From positions 118,509-182,508 of the forward strand of contig CAUYUJ010014177.1 of the NCBI GenBank assembly GCA_963575745.1: DNA of 64,000 nucleotides, given 5' to 3'. Numbering within the stretch: the first letter of the stretch is position 1; each line of letters starts with the position of its first letter. Shown in pieces: positions 21,423 to 32,144 of this stretch. The notes below the pieces were generated by a model. That model had not been told where the DNA came from. It searched no databases and saw only the letters and a program-made list of their open reading frames with translations. Position numbers and translations under genes: made by a program. This DNA is from Prorocentrum cordatum. Its lineage: Eukaryota > Sar > Dinophyceae > Prorocentrales > Prorocentraceae.

Positions 21423-22087
21423 GATCCGACGTCGTGATTTTTGTCGGTGCGGGGTCCCCAGAAGCCTCGACCCATTCCCCGGGACCGGCTTGACGTCCCG
21501 AGCTGTTTTTTGACGCTCCCGAGGCCCAGCGAGGGCCTCTGGAGGCCGAGAACGCAGGAAAGCCTCCGTCTTGATTTTGACAAGACGCTGGATCTCTGGG
21601 GGGGGGGGGCGGATGCGCTCCGAGGCCCGAGGAGGAGGAGGCATGGCCAAGACGCGCCGAAGGGCGGACCACCTCTCGGCGCTCTGGCGGTCGGGCGGCT
21701 CCTCGGGCCCGGCCGGGCCCTGGGGAAACCCTCTTCGTGGCCACGGGCTCGGCGTGGCCAGAGAGGCCCCCTCCCCTCCTGCTGCGGCGCCCCCTCCTGG
21801 TGGCACGATGCCCACAGGTCCAGCGCCTTGAAAGAAAAGTCAAGGCGGAGGTGTTCCCACATTTTCGGCCTCCAGGGGCCCTCGGCGCCCTTCGGCCTCG
21901 TTTTCGGCCCCCATTTTCGAGGTGGTCCGCCCTTCGGCGCGTCTTGGCCGCCGTTTTCAGCCGTTTTTCGCCTCCGGAGGCCCTTGCTGGGCCTCGGGAG
22001 CGTCAGAAAACGACTCAGGACGTCAAGCCGGTCCTGGGGAACGGGTCGAGGCGGGGACCCGTGTTGAGAAAATCACGACGTCGGATC
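21423..22087. mobile_element. Foldback element with inverted arms of about 120 bp
   Basis: Left arm 21423-21543 and right arm 21968-22087 are inverted copies. Left words TCCGACGTCGTGATTTT, GGACCGGCTTGACGTC and GACGCTCCCGAGGCCCAGC recur reverse-complemented at the right in the opposite order. The inner AAGACGCGCCGAAGGGCGGA is also present on both sides. No transposase frame was found. Partial relatives lie at 4811-4860, 22172-22240 and 54133-54245. Confidence 0.8.
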
Positions 22088-22423
22088 GCTGGGTGGCTGT
22101 ACCGATCCCCTTACCCTTCTCTCGTCTTGGGCGCCGCGTAACGGGGGGGCGATGCAGGGGAGGGGGCAGCGAGTCTCGACCCGTTCATTCCCCGTGACCA
22201 GCTTTTCGTCCTGAGCCTTTTTTTACGGTCCCGAGGCCCGGTGCAGAGATCGGGCACCGTCGGATTCTGTGTACGATAGCCATTTGGCCCCAGAGGCTTT
22301 CGGCTTGGATCGGACTGAGAAAAGCATCAGCAGTTTCTCTCTTCATGGTATTGCGGAGCCTGGTTTGATCCTCGGTCTGAGAGACCGACAGGGAGTTCGC
22401 TGGCTGGCTGGACGCTGCATGAG
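22088..22423 (+). other. 5' leader of the copia element; LTR not resolved
   Basis: This stretch lies between the foldback element and the gag start. A partial foldback relative occupies 22172-22240. TGGTATTGCGGAGC at 22347-22360 loosely resembles the initiator-tRNA primer site common in copia elements, with mismatches. No LTR pair can be shown because the 3' end of the element is lost at the gap. Confidence 0.35.
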
Positions 22424-24316
22424 ATGGCGACCAACGAGGAGCTGTTCCGACAGATGCAGGCCTTGACCGCAGAGGTTCAGAGGCTGAGCGAAGAAAACGC
22501 CAGACTGCAGCGAGAGCAGCAAGGTGGACTCCAGGCCATCCCGGCCCTCGTGGATGCAGTGGCCCGCCTGACGGGTAGACCCGAGCAGTTCCAGAGGCTC
22601 GTCGACACGAAAGGGATCGGCAAGCCATCACTGTTCGACGGGTCGGAGTCCAAGTACCGCGAGTGGGCCGCCAAGTTCGAGTCGTTCGTGGTCGGAGTAT
22701 TCGGGGAGCAGTTCAGGGCGGTGCTGGAATGGAGCGTGGAGCGACACGACTCGATCGATCGCGGGCTCTGGCAGGCGGCCTTCGGCCCGCACAGTGACGG
22801 CGAGATCGACCACATCGACGAGATGGTGGCTCAGCTGCATACGGCGATCCAGCAGCTCGTGACGGGCGAGCCCTTCGACATCACCCAGAACGTCGACAAA
22901 GGCAACGGGCTCGAGTGCTGGAGGCGCCTCGCGAGGAGGTTCGACCCTTCCACCGGCGGGCGGAAGCGGAACTTGTTGAAGCTGGTCCTCTCGCCCGGGC
23001 GCTGCAAGCTCGAGGAGCTCGCGGGTGCCCTGGAGAGGTGGGAGGAGGCCGTGAAACGGTATGAGTCTAGGAGGGACGACGGCGGCAACCGAGAGCGGCT
23101 CTCGGACAGCGTGCGTATGTCTGCCTTGGAGAGCCTGCTGCCGGCTGAGCTCGAAGAACACGTTCTTCTCAACCAGAGCCGCCTGAACACATACGAGCTG
23201 CTCAGGAGGGAGATCGCGTCGTACCTGGAGGCCAGGACAGGTGCTCGACTTCGAGACGCCCCGGTGCTCACCAAGACGCAGCGCGACCCCAACGCCATGG
23301 ACATCGGCGCCCTGGTCCGGACGTACCAGGGCGGGAAGGGCGGCAAGGACAAGGGCGGCAAGGGCAAGACGGGCACTGGCAAAGGGAAGGACGACAAAGC
23401 CAAGAAAGGAGGCAAGGGCTCAGGCTCAGGCTCAGGCAAGGGGTCTGACACGTCCCACCTCACATGCTGGAACTGCGGGCGTTCAGGGCACGAGAGCTCG
23501 GACTGCTGGAGACCGTCGGCCTCGGCGGAGGTGATCGCCAAGGCTAAGGCCAAGGCCAAGGGCAAGCAGAAGCCGAAGGGCGGCGGCAAGCACGACGCAG
23601 GCGCGCTGGACGTCGGGAAGTCCGAGGAGGAGGCCCCTGGCAACTGGGAGCCGGAGGACCACATGTTCTTGGAGCTGTTCTCCGCCGAGCGCGAGGAGAA
23701 CGCGAAGGAGGTGAACAGGAAGATCGTGGACGACAAGGGCTGGGTGAAGGTCAACTTCGACAGCGGATGCGCGAGCTCGGTGATCCCCCGCGAGTGGACT
23801 CCAGCGACTTCGGCCCCTTCGAGTCAGAGGTTCAAGACGGCGAGTGATGGTATCATTGCAGACGAGGGCGGCGGCGTGCTGGAGGGCATCAACGAGAATG
23901 GCGCTAGGATGCGCATCGCCGGGCGCAGGGCTGCGGTTACCAAACCCCTCATCTCGGCCAGCGAGATGCTCAACAAGAGGATCGGCATCCTGGACGAGAG
24001 CTGCGGCATGGTGATTGAGAAGGGCTCCACTGCCGGACGGGCGATCATGAAGCTGGTCGCCGAGCTCAAGGAGGCGGGAGCGCTGGAGAACAACATCAGG
24101 CTGCATCAGGAGCGCGGTGTGTACAACGCCTACCTGAAGCTGCCGGAGGAGAAGGCCAAGGAGCTGGAGCAGCTGCCGCTGAACACGATCGAGTCGGAGC
24201 TGGCCCATCGCCGAGCCGAGGCGGATCTACTCGCTCGAGCACGTGCGGGGCTTGCTTCGCCGGCCCGTCTTCCCGCCCTGCAGGCGTCGGGGGGCAGCCG
24301 GCGGGTACCACCGTAA
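22424..24316 (+). CDS. gag: Ty1/copia Gag-protease
   Basis: A 630-residue frame starting MATNEELFRQ. An N-terminal coiled-coil segment (residues about 5-35) precedes a helical capsid-like region (about 60-290). A Lys/Gly-rich linker leads to a zinc knuckle CWNCGRSGHESSDC at residues 348-361 (CX2CX4HX4C), which binds element RNA. A retroviral-type aspartic protease follows with active-site D446-S-G in NFDSGCASSVIP. The frame ends about 60 codons after the protease region; the integrase continues in the -1 frame, with a G GGG GGC heptamer at 24289-24295 as a possible slip site. The product would form the cytoplasmic virus-like particle. GC-rich codon use is uniform through the frame. Confidence 0.92.
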   Translation: MATNEELFRQMQALTAEVQRLSEENARLQREQQGGLQAIPALVDAVARLTGRPEQFQRLVDTKGIGKPSLFDGSESKYREWAAKFESFVVGVFGEQFRAVLEWSVERHDSIDRGLWQAAFGPHSDGEIDHIDEMVAQLHTAIQQLVTGEPFDITQNVDKGNGLECWRRLARRFDPSTGGRKRNLLKLVLSPGRCKLEELAGALERWEEAVKRYESRRDDGGNRERLSDSVRMSALESLLPAELEEHVLLNQSRLNTYELLRREIASYLEARTGARLRDAPVLTKTQRDPNAMDIGALVRTYQGGKGGKDKGGKGKTGTGKGKDDKAKKGGKGSGSGSGKGSDTSHLTCWNCGRSGHESSDCWRPSASAEVIAKAKAKAKGKQKPKGGGKHDAGALDVGKSEEEAPGNWEPEDHMFLELFSAEREENAKEVNRKIVDDKGWVKVNFDSGCASSVIPREWTPATSAPSSQRFKTASDGIIADEGGGVLEGINENGARMRIAGRRAAVTKPLISASEMLNKRIGILDESCGMVIEKGSTAGRAIMKLVAELKEAGALENNIRLHQERGVYNAYLKLPEEKAKELEQLPLNTIESELAHRRAEADLLARARAGLASPARLPALQASGGSRRVPP

Positions 24317-24720
24317 GCCCGGGCGCGCCGCCAGCAGCCGGGCAGCTGGCAGGAGGCGCGGAAGCCCCGGTGGAGCAGCGAGGAGGACCGCTGCCCCAGG
24401 AGGAGGAGACTCGAGAGCAGCGCGGCAGGCCGCCGCGGGTTCGGCTGGCTAGGAGCCCCGCCCAGCCGACCTCTCTCGAGATCGAGGAGCACGAGGCGCA
24501 GGGCCACGTCCACTTCAGGTCCTGGTGCCCTTCGTGCTGTGCGTCGCGTGGGACTGGCCAAGCGCATCGTGGACATCAACCTGCTGAGGGTGAGGTCCCT
24601 ACGGTCGTCACCGACTACGGCTACCTCAACGCTAGCGAGTCGGACAGCAGAGGCCGCGACGTCAGCTCTGCGATCACGGTGTTGGTGATGCACGACTGCC
24701 TGCCGAGCGGGACGGGCTGA
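24295..24720 (+). pseudogene. pol: Copia integrase, N-terminal part, broken
   Basis: The frame is -1 relative to gag. A Pro/Ala/Gln-rich linker is followed by an HHCC-type zinc-binding block (EIEEHEAQGHVHFRSWC, then CPSC, about 24484-24540) and the first catalytic aspartate of the integrase core in VVTDYGYLNA (24613-24615). Reading stops at a TGA (24718-24720) directly before an AT-rich insertion, after which integrase resumes at about 25057 in the same frame. As it stands this piece alone cannot encode a working integrase unless the insertion is spliced out. Confidence 0.8.
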
Positions 24721-25052
24721 CAAGAAGAGTAATATTTTTTATACCGTTTTTTTAGATATTAATGTGATAAATCCATTCAATACCGTCTGAAAGTACGGGG
24801 AGATTTAAGATAATGGAGAAGATATGTAAGTAGTAGGGATGAGTCGATATCTTGTAAGTACGTAATTATGTCATGCGATTATATAGGGACCCAGATAATT
24901 GATTGGTGTTGGCAGCATATTCAGCCAGTTGGCGGGTAGTGTGATGAATGTTCGACGGAGGAAATCGAAGATACCCGATTAGACCGAGTGGAGATTTACG
25001 ATAGCAAATTGATTTGTTTTGAATAGATTTTAGTAGGAATCTTGTGTTTTTT
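24721..25052. other. AT-rich insertion inside the integrase
   Basis: About 330 bp of clearly AT-rich sequence sit between GC-rich halves of one domain. It contains stops in all plus frames. The reading frame is the same on both sides, so its length is a multiple of three or it is removed cleanly. A possible acceptor is TTTTAGTAG|G near 25038; no clear donor lies before the TGA at 24718. No terminal inverted repeats or target duplication are evident. It could be an intron, an insertion or an assembly artefact. Confidence 0.7.
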
Positions 25053-28024
25053 TCATTCGGTCCCTGCCAAGGGGAAGGATGACTTCAGCTCGGGCGTGGC
25101 GGTCGACTTTTTCAATCACATCGGCCACAAGAGGTGCATCTACCAGTCGGACGGCGAGAACCCGCTGCTGGCGCTCAAGAGGGACGTCTGCAGCAAGGCC
25201 GAGGGGAAGGAGCTGCTGCTTCGCGAGAGCCCGGTGGGAGAGCACCAGGCGAATGGAGCAGCCGAGAACGCGGTGAAGGTCATCGAGGGCGTCGTCAGGA
25301 CGGTGCTGGTGTCAGCCCAGGCCAAGTGGAAGCAGCGTCTGCCGTTCGGGCACCCGCTGATGCTGTGGGCCCCCACCTATGCAGCCCAGATGCTGAATAG
25401 GTTCAAGATCGGCGACGACGGCAAGACGAGTGAGCAGAGGAGGTCTGGCAAGCGCTGGGAGAAGGTGGCGGTTCCCTTCGGCGAGCGCATCCAGGTGAAG
25501 AAGCTGGTGAAGGACTCGCTCAAGCGAGACCTGGAACCCCGCTGGGTCACGGGCTACTACGTGGGCCACACCAGCAGGAGCGGCACGGCGCTGGTGCTCA
25601 CCTCGAAGGGGGTGCAGCGCGGCACGGCGATCTCACGCCTGCCGCCCGCCGAGCGCTGGGCCTGGAACGAGGAGGAGGTCCTCGGGCTCAAAGGCAAGCC
25701 TTGGGACTGGAAGGGCGGCGAGGAGCGCTACGCGGCAGCTCCTGCGGACGTCGCCCCGAGAGCTGGGCGCATGGATGCGCCAGTGGTGGTGGCGCTGCCA
25801 GCAGCCGCCGAGTCTCGAGACGTGGGCTTCTACGTCACCAGGGCCAACATCCTGGACGCGGGCATCGGGCCGACCGAGGGCTGCGTCGCCTGCGAGAACC
25901 TGGTGGCCACTGGGCGCGCAGGAGTTGCCCACTCTGAGCTGTGCCGACAGCGCGTGATTGAGGCGCTGGCGGCCCGAGGTGACGAGCGACTTCGCCGGTT
26001 CAGAGAGGCGAAGGCGGCTGAGGAGGAGCAGGCGAGAGGAGGCGAGGCAGGCCGAGCGGCGCCAGGAGCCGCCGCCGCCGCGCCGCCTCCCCCACCAGCC
26101 CCGAGAGATCTCGAGGGCAGGAGAGGCGCGAAGCAGGCGCGGGCGGAGCCGCCGCCCGTGGGGTCTTCGGCGCCGCGCGTCAGGAGGCGCGAGGAGGAGC
26201 AGCCGCCCCAGGAGGCGCGTGCAGCCCCCCAGCCTATGGCGGTGGACCTTCGGGGCGCGGCCCCGAGGCCAGCAGGAGGAGGTGCAGGAGCGCCGCCCGC
26301 GCTCCCTGCGCCGGCCGGGTTAACGTCACCCCAAACGGGCCCTGGAGGCCCGGCGCCAGCATCCGCGGCGCCGGCCGGGTTAACGTCACCCCAAACGGGC
26401 CCTGGAGGCCCGGCGCCAGCATCCGCGGCGGCTTCGGGCTCGGGAGGCCCGGCGCCGGCGGCGGCAGCACCAGGCCCAGGAGGCGCTGGACCTGCTGCCA
26501 TGGAGACGGGCGGACTCGAGGAAGTGCCGCTCGAGTTGCAGTCGCTCGCGTTCTCGGAGTACTGCAACCCAGGATGCTTCACTGAGCTGGCTGGGGAGTT
26601 TGGCATGCTCCCAGGGCTAGCGGCGGACATCAGCCTCAAGGACCGGGAGTCTCAGGAGGCGCTGGACATGAGGAAGATCGTGAACCAGCAGAGGTACATG
26701 CAGGCGCTCGAGGACCAGGACCCCTACTTGGTCATCGGGGCGCCGCCCTGCACGCGCGTCTCGAAGCTGACGAGCTTGAGCCGCGGCAGGTACAAGGACC
26801 CGGAGGCGCACGCCAAGGCCGAGGAGGACGATCGTGCGCTGCTTCGCTTCGGGATGGAGGTCTACAAGGATAGGCACGCCAAGGGCAGGTGGTTCTTGCA
26901 CGAGCACCCTTGGGACGCCAAGTCGTGGGACGACGAGGCGGTGAAGGAGGTGGTCTCGCTCCCTGGGGTGTACCTCGTGCGAGGGGACATGTGCGCCTGG
27001 GGCCTGGGGCTCAAGGGCGATGACGGGAAGGTCGGGCCGGTCAAGAAGAGCACCGGCTGGCTGACCAACAACGAGCGCCTTGCTAAGGTGCTAACAGTCT
27101 GCTGTCCTGGAGGACATCGACACGCGCCGCTACTTGGAGGAGGCCGTGCTAGGAAGGCGCAGGCCTACACGCCTTCGCTACGCCGCGCGATCTTGCAGGG
27201 GCTCAAGGAGGAGCTCGAGATCGCGGGCGAGATCAACTCGTTCGAGGGCGTCGGACCGGTGCCAGACGAGGAGGCGCAGTACTTCAAGCCAGACGCCCCT
27301 CCAGGTGCAGCTGAGTCGGACAAGTGGTACTGGGACGACGTCAACGGGGGCTGGCTCGACCCTGCGGGGGTGCGGGCCGCGCGCCAGGAGGAGCTGGCCT
27401 GGATGAAGCATCGCGAGGTGTTCGAGCCGAGTGACGAGGAGACCTGCAGGCGCCTGACCGCTCGGGCGCCGCTACGGACGCGCTGGGTCGACACCAACAA
27501 GGGCGACGAGCAGAGGCCGAAGTACCGCTCCAGACTGGTCGCGATGGAGATCAAGGCTGCGAAGAAGGCGTCCGAGCAGATGAGCGCGAGCGAGCTCTTC
27601 AGCAGCACGCCGCCGCTGGAGGCGGTCAAGCTCCTGTGCTCGCTCATGGTCTCGATGTGCCGCTCGCCCCGAGGACTCCCCCTCAAGATCGGCTTCTGGG
27701 ACGTCAGCAGGGCGCACCTGTACGGAGACGCCCAGAGGATCTTGTTCGTTCGTCTTCCTGAAGAGGAGGGAGGAGGAGTCGCTCGGCTGCTACGTTCCAT
27801 GTGTGGTACTCAGGACGCGGCTTCAGTGTGGCAGAGCGACTGGAGTCGACAGCTCTTGGAAGATTCGTGGCGCATGGGCGTGGCAAGCCCAGCTGTGTTC
27901 TATCGTCCCAGTGATGAAGGTCGCGGGCTGGCTCATGGCGACGACTTCATGGTGCTCGGAGACGAGATCACGCTGAAGGAGATCGAGACGAAGCTGACCG
28001 AGCGCTACGACATCAAGTGCACGG
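25053..28024 (+). CDS. pol: Copia Pol: integrase C-part, methyltransferase-like domain, reverse transcriptase (3' truncated by gap)
   Basis: The rest of the integrase core comes first: second Asp in YQSDGENPLLAL (25150-25152) and Glu in GEHQANGAAENAVK (25264-25266). An Ala/Pro-rich linker follows, with an exact 60-bp tandem duplication. At about 26560-27100 a domain reads EYCNPGCFTELAGEFGM, VIGAPPCTRVSKL (PPC at 26743-26751), FLHEHPWDAKSW and RGDMCAWGL, resembling C5-cytosine methyltransferase motifs I, IV and VI. Reverse transcriptase follows: WVDTNKGDEQRPKYRSRLVA, motif A GFWDVSRAHLYG (Asp 27700-27702) and motif C LAHGDDFMVLG (27940-27945). The gap at 28025 removes the RNase H and 3' end. 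The start given is where integrase homology resumes, not an initiation codon. Confidence 0.88.
26310..26429 (+). repeat. Exact 60-bp in-frame tandem duplication in Pol
   Basis: Two identical 60-bp units (26310-26369, 26370-26429) each encode a Pro/Ala/Gly linker with GLTSPQTGPGG. Identity suggests a recent duplication. Confidence 0.95.
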
Positions 28025-28124
28025 NNNNNNNNNNNNNNNNNNNNNNNNNNNNNNNNNNNNNNNNNNNNNNNNNNNNNNNNNNNNNNNNNNNNNNNNNNNN
28101 NNNNNNNNNNNNNNNNNNNNNNNN
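28025..28124. other. Assembly gap (100 N) joining unrelated sequences
   Basis: Copia reverse transcriptase on the left and the 2.3-kb repeat family on the right share no features. The left edge of the repeat is therefore undefined. Confidence 0.98.
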
Positions 28125-31100
28125 AAAATTTTTCGAAATCCGATGGGCCGAGTTCCCATGGGAAATCCGTCCAGTTGCAATCTCAGCCGCCGTATTTTTA
28201 GCAGCCACACCAGAATTCAAGTCTGAGTTCGCTGGTGAAAGGGCGTCGGCGTGGATATTCCGATTACGCGCCGTTTGGGACGCAGGCCCCCCGGGGTCGG
28301 TCGAGGACGGGCGTGCTGCACAAATGCAAAGCACCCCCGCCCCTGTTGTGCGCACGTGGGGGGTTAGCCAATGCCCCCCCATCAAGGACTAGCTTCTGCC
28401 GCCTGCACACATCCGACCCGGAGTGCCCCAGAGTGCGTCCGTAGCCCCTGCTTCTGGCTCGCGCGGTCGGGGCGGCATTTTTGGTGCGCCCGGGCACCAG
28501 AATACAGAAAGGAGCTAAGAATGCAATATTCTGGGCGCACGAACGCCCAGGAGCACTAAGTCGCACTCAGGTTGCGAATCTTGGTGCGCATGGGCACCAG
28601 AAAGCAAAAGGGGGCTCACAATGCAACTTCGCGCGGACGCCCACGAGCGCTAATGTGCGCTCAGCTTGCGAATCTGGGCACGCCTGCGCAGTAGAACGCA
28701 GAAACGCGTTGAAAATGCCGCGAACGCTGAGGAGCGCTTTGCTGCGCTGAGATTGCGAATCTGGGCGCGCCTGCGCTCCAGAACGCAGAAGGGACACAGA
28801 GTGCAATTCTGGGCGCGCGGACGCCACAAGCGCTCAGATTGCAAACGTGGGTGCGCGTGGAATCAAAACCCAGAAAGGCGCTCAGGATGCAATTTTTTGG
28901 GCGCGAACACCCAAGAGCGCTAAGTCACGCTCAGATTGCGAGCCCGGGTGCGCCTGGGCACCAGAACGCAGAGAGGAGCTCAGCATGCAATTCTGGGCGC
29001 GCGGATGCCCAGAAGCCTTCAGACTGCGAATATTGGTGCGCCTGGTCACCAGAACGTAGAAAGGAGCTCAGAATGCAATTCTGGGCGCGCGGACGCCCAA
29101 GAGCGCGAAGTCGCGCTCAGATTGCAAAACCTGGGTGCGCCTGGGCACCAGACCGCCGAAAGGCTCAGAATGCAATTCTGGGCACGCGGACGCCCTCAGA
29201 CTGCGAATCTGGGTGCGCCTGGCCACCAGAACGCAGAAAGGAGCTCAGAATCATAGAGTGCAATACTGGCAAGCGAATGCCACCCGAGTGCACAGTCGCG
29301 CTCAGACTGGCCGGCACAGATCTGGGAATGGCAGGCGGCGAGGGCCAGAGAGAGAGCACGGCCCCCACGGGGGCAGCAACGACGCACTCTACATTTCACC
29401 ACAAGCGGCAAGGACCAGCGAGAGAGTAGCCCTCACGGCGGGGTGCGAGAATGGCGCTCAGCGGCACCAGAAATGCACTGAGGACCGCACCCACTGGAAA
29501 CCAACAAGGAGCCTGCGCCCCGGGACGCCCGGTCCTCTGGCGAAGAGGGCCAGAGAGCGTAGCTCGCCCGCCCTGCGGGCGCCGTCCCACGCGGAGAGCG
29601 TTCGGTCACCAGAGAGCCTGAGAAGGCGGCCCCTGCGCACCAGGCCGTCGCTCGTGCTTTGGCCTGGCTTGGCCCTGCTCCCCGCAGAGACCGAGAGCGT
29701 CTCCTGTGGGGCGACCAGAACGGCTGACCCAAGAGACTAGCACCGAGAATACTTCCGCCTCCGAAAACGCAAGCCGGCCAGCCAAGAACCGCTTGCCCGC
29801 GAAGCAGGCGCCAGCGCTGATTGCGATGCTTATCCCCCTCCGCAGCCTGAGTGCACCACCCAGGCCTCCGGAGGGCGTCATAAGCGCGCCTGCCGAGCGC
29901 TGCGTGCGATGCTGCCCCGGTGGAGAACCTGCCTTGCCGCGCTGGCTCCCTGCAGCTTGACGGCGCTGGGCTGCCGTCAGAGAAAGGATTCCCCGGACGC
30001 CGCCGCGCCGCCGACGCGATTCAACTTTGTCGCCGCCGCCGCCAGAGGACACAGAGCAGATTTGAATGATGAGATGGATGAGTGAGCGCCCATCTTCGGG
30101 GCGAGCGCGTCCGCCTGGACGCGGCCGCGAAGGGGCTTACGCTCGCCCTTCGCGATAGAATGCTGTCCGTCGCCGCGGAGCAGGCGCATCCGTCTCCAAA
30201 CGGTTTCTTTCCTGGTGGGTGGTCTGGGTGACCCCATCCTTTATGCGAGGCGCGCCGTCTTGGCGGGCAACGCCGTCAAGGCGACGCGCTAGAGGGCGCG
30301 CGCAGCTCGACTGCGCGCTATTGCAACGACGCGAATGTCAGCTTCGCCTCGGAGCTAAGGCAACAGGAAACGCAGCCAAGGAACTGCTTGCTGAGGCGCT
30401 TCCGACCCACGCTTCTTTGGCACCCATTTTGGGGCCGAAAATCTTCCGAAATCCGATGGGCCGAGTTCCCATGGGAAATCCGTCCAGTTGCAATCTCAGC
30501 CGCCGTATTTTCAGCAGCCACACCATAATTTAATTCTGAGCTCGCTGGTGAAAGGGCGTCAGCATGGATATTCCGATTACGCGCCGTTTGGGACGCAGGC
30601 CCCCCGGGGTCGGTCGAGGACGGGCGTGCTGCGCAAATGCAAAGCACCCCCGCCCCCGTTGTGCGCAGGTGGGGGATTAGCAAATGCTCCCCCATCAAGG
30701 ACTAGCTTCTGCCGCCTGCACACATCCGACCCCGAGTGCCCCAGAGTGTGTCCGTAGCCCCTGCTTCTGGCTCGGTCGAGGCGGCCAGGTCACTGCATTT
30801 TGGCGCGCCTGGGCACCATAATGCAGAAAGGAACTAAGAATGCGATATTCTGGGCGCGCGAACGCCCGGGAGCACTAAGTCGCACTCAGGTTGCGAATCT
30901 GGGTGCGCATGGGCACCAGAACGCAACAAGGGGACTCGCAATGCAATTTCACGCGGACGCCCACGAGCGCTAGTGTGCGCTGAGCTTGCGAATCTGGGCA
31001 CGCCAGCGCAGTAGAACGCAGAAAGGCTTTCAGAATGCCATTTTTGGCGCGCGAACGCTGAGAAGCGCTTTGCTGCGCTGAGATTGCGAATCTGGGCGCG

Positions 31101-32144
31101 CCTGCGCTCCAGAACGCAGAAGGGACACAGAGTGCAATTCTGGGCGCGCGGACGCCACAAGCGCTCAGATTGCGAACGTGGGTGCGCCTGGAATCAAAAC
31201 CCAGAAAGGCGCTCGGGATGCAATTTTTTGGGGCGCGCGAACACCCAGGAGCGCTAAGTCACGCTCAGATTGCGAGCCCGGGTGCGCCTGGGCACCAGAA
31301 CGCAGAGAGGAGCTCAGCATGCAATTCTGGGCGCGCGGATGCCCAGAAGCCTTCAGACTGCGAATATTGGTGCGCCTGGTCACCAGAACGTGGAAAGGAG
31401 CTCAGAATGCAATTCTGGGCGCGCGGACGCCCAACAACGCTAAGTCACGCTCAGATTGCGAACCCCGGTGCGCCTGGGTACCAGGCCGCCGAAAGGCTCA
31501 GAATGCAATTCTGGGCACGCGGACGCCCTCAGACTGCGAATCTTGGTGCGCCTGGCCACCAGAACGCAGAAAGGAGCTCAGAATCATAGAGTGCAATACT
31601 GGCAAGCGAATGCCACCCGAGTGCACAATCGCGCTCAGACTGGCCGGCACAGATCTGGGAATGGCAGGCGGCGAGGGCCAGAGAGAGAGCACGGCCCCCA
31701 CGGGGGCAGCAACGACGCACTCTACATTTCACCACAAGCGGCAAGGAGCAGCGAGAGAGTAGCCCTCACGGCGGGGCGCGAGAATGGCGCTCAGCGGCAC
31801 CAGAAATGCACTGAGGACCGCACCCACTGGAAACCAACAAGAAGCCTGCGCCCCGGGACGCCCGGTCCTCTGGCGAAGAGGGCCAGAGAGCGTAGCTCGC
31901 CCGCCCTGCGGGCGCCGTCCCACGCGGAGAGCGTTCGGTCACCAGAGAGCCTGAGAAGGCGGCCCCTGCGCACCAGGCCGTCGCTCGTGCTTTGGCCTGG
32001 CTTGGCCCTGCTCCCCGCAGAGACCGAGAGCGTCTCCTGTGGGGCGACCAGAACGGCTGACCCAAGAGACTAGCACCGAGCATACTTCCGCCTCCGAAAA
32101 CGCAAGCCGGCCCGCCAGGAACCGCTTGCCCGCGAAGCAGGCGC
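28125..32144 (+). repeat. Direct duplication, period about 2.31-2.33 kb, with palindromic 97-bp subrepeats
   Basis: 28125-29813 and about 30434-32144 are near-identical, with CCGATGGGCCGAGTTCCC near both starts and CGCTTGCCCGCGAAGCAGGC at both ends. Each copy contains seven to nine subrepeats of about 97 bp (28480-29260, 30800-31590). These alternate the dyads CAGATTGCGAATCTG and CAGAATGCAATTCTG with GCGCGCGGACGCCC. The spacer 29814-30433 is unique. Open frames here follow the repeats and are shared by both copies; none resembles a protein family. Confidence 0.9.

Noticed and set aside
22347-22360. TGGTATTGCGGAGC as copia primer-binding site
   Set aside because: It has mismatches and an extra base against the usual initiator-tRNA complement, and no LTR pair can be shown to place it.
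28436-28465. TCCGTAGCC...TGGCTC (also near 30751) resembling the spliced leader
   Set aside because: The spacing between the two halves is wrong by four bases and the word is part of the 2.3-kb duplication. There is no donor site or snRNA-like context.
28480-29260. Arg/Ala/Gln-rich frames over the 97-bp subrepeats as proteins
   Set aside because: The frames follow the subrepeat, shift frame with its indels, and appear in both copies of the duplication with the same breaks.
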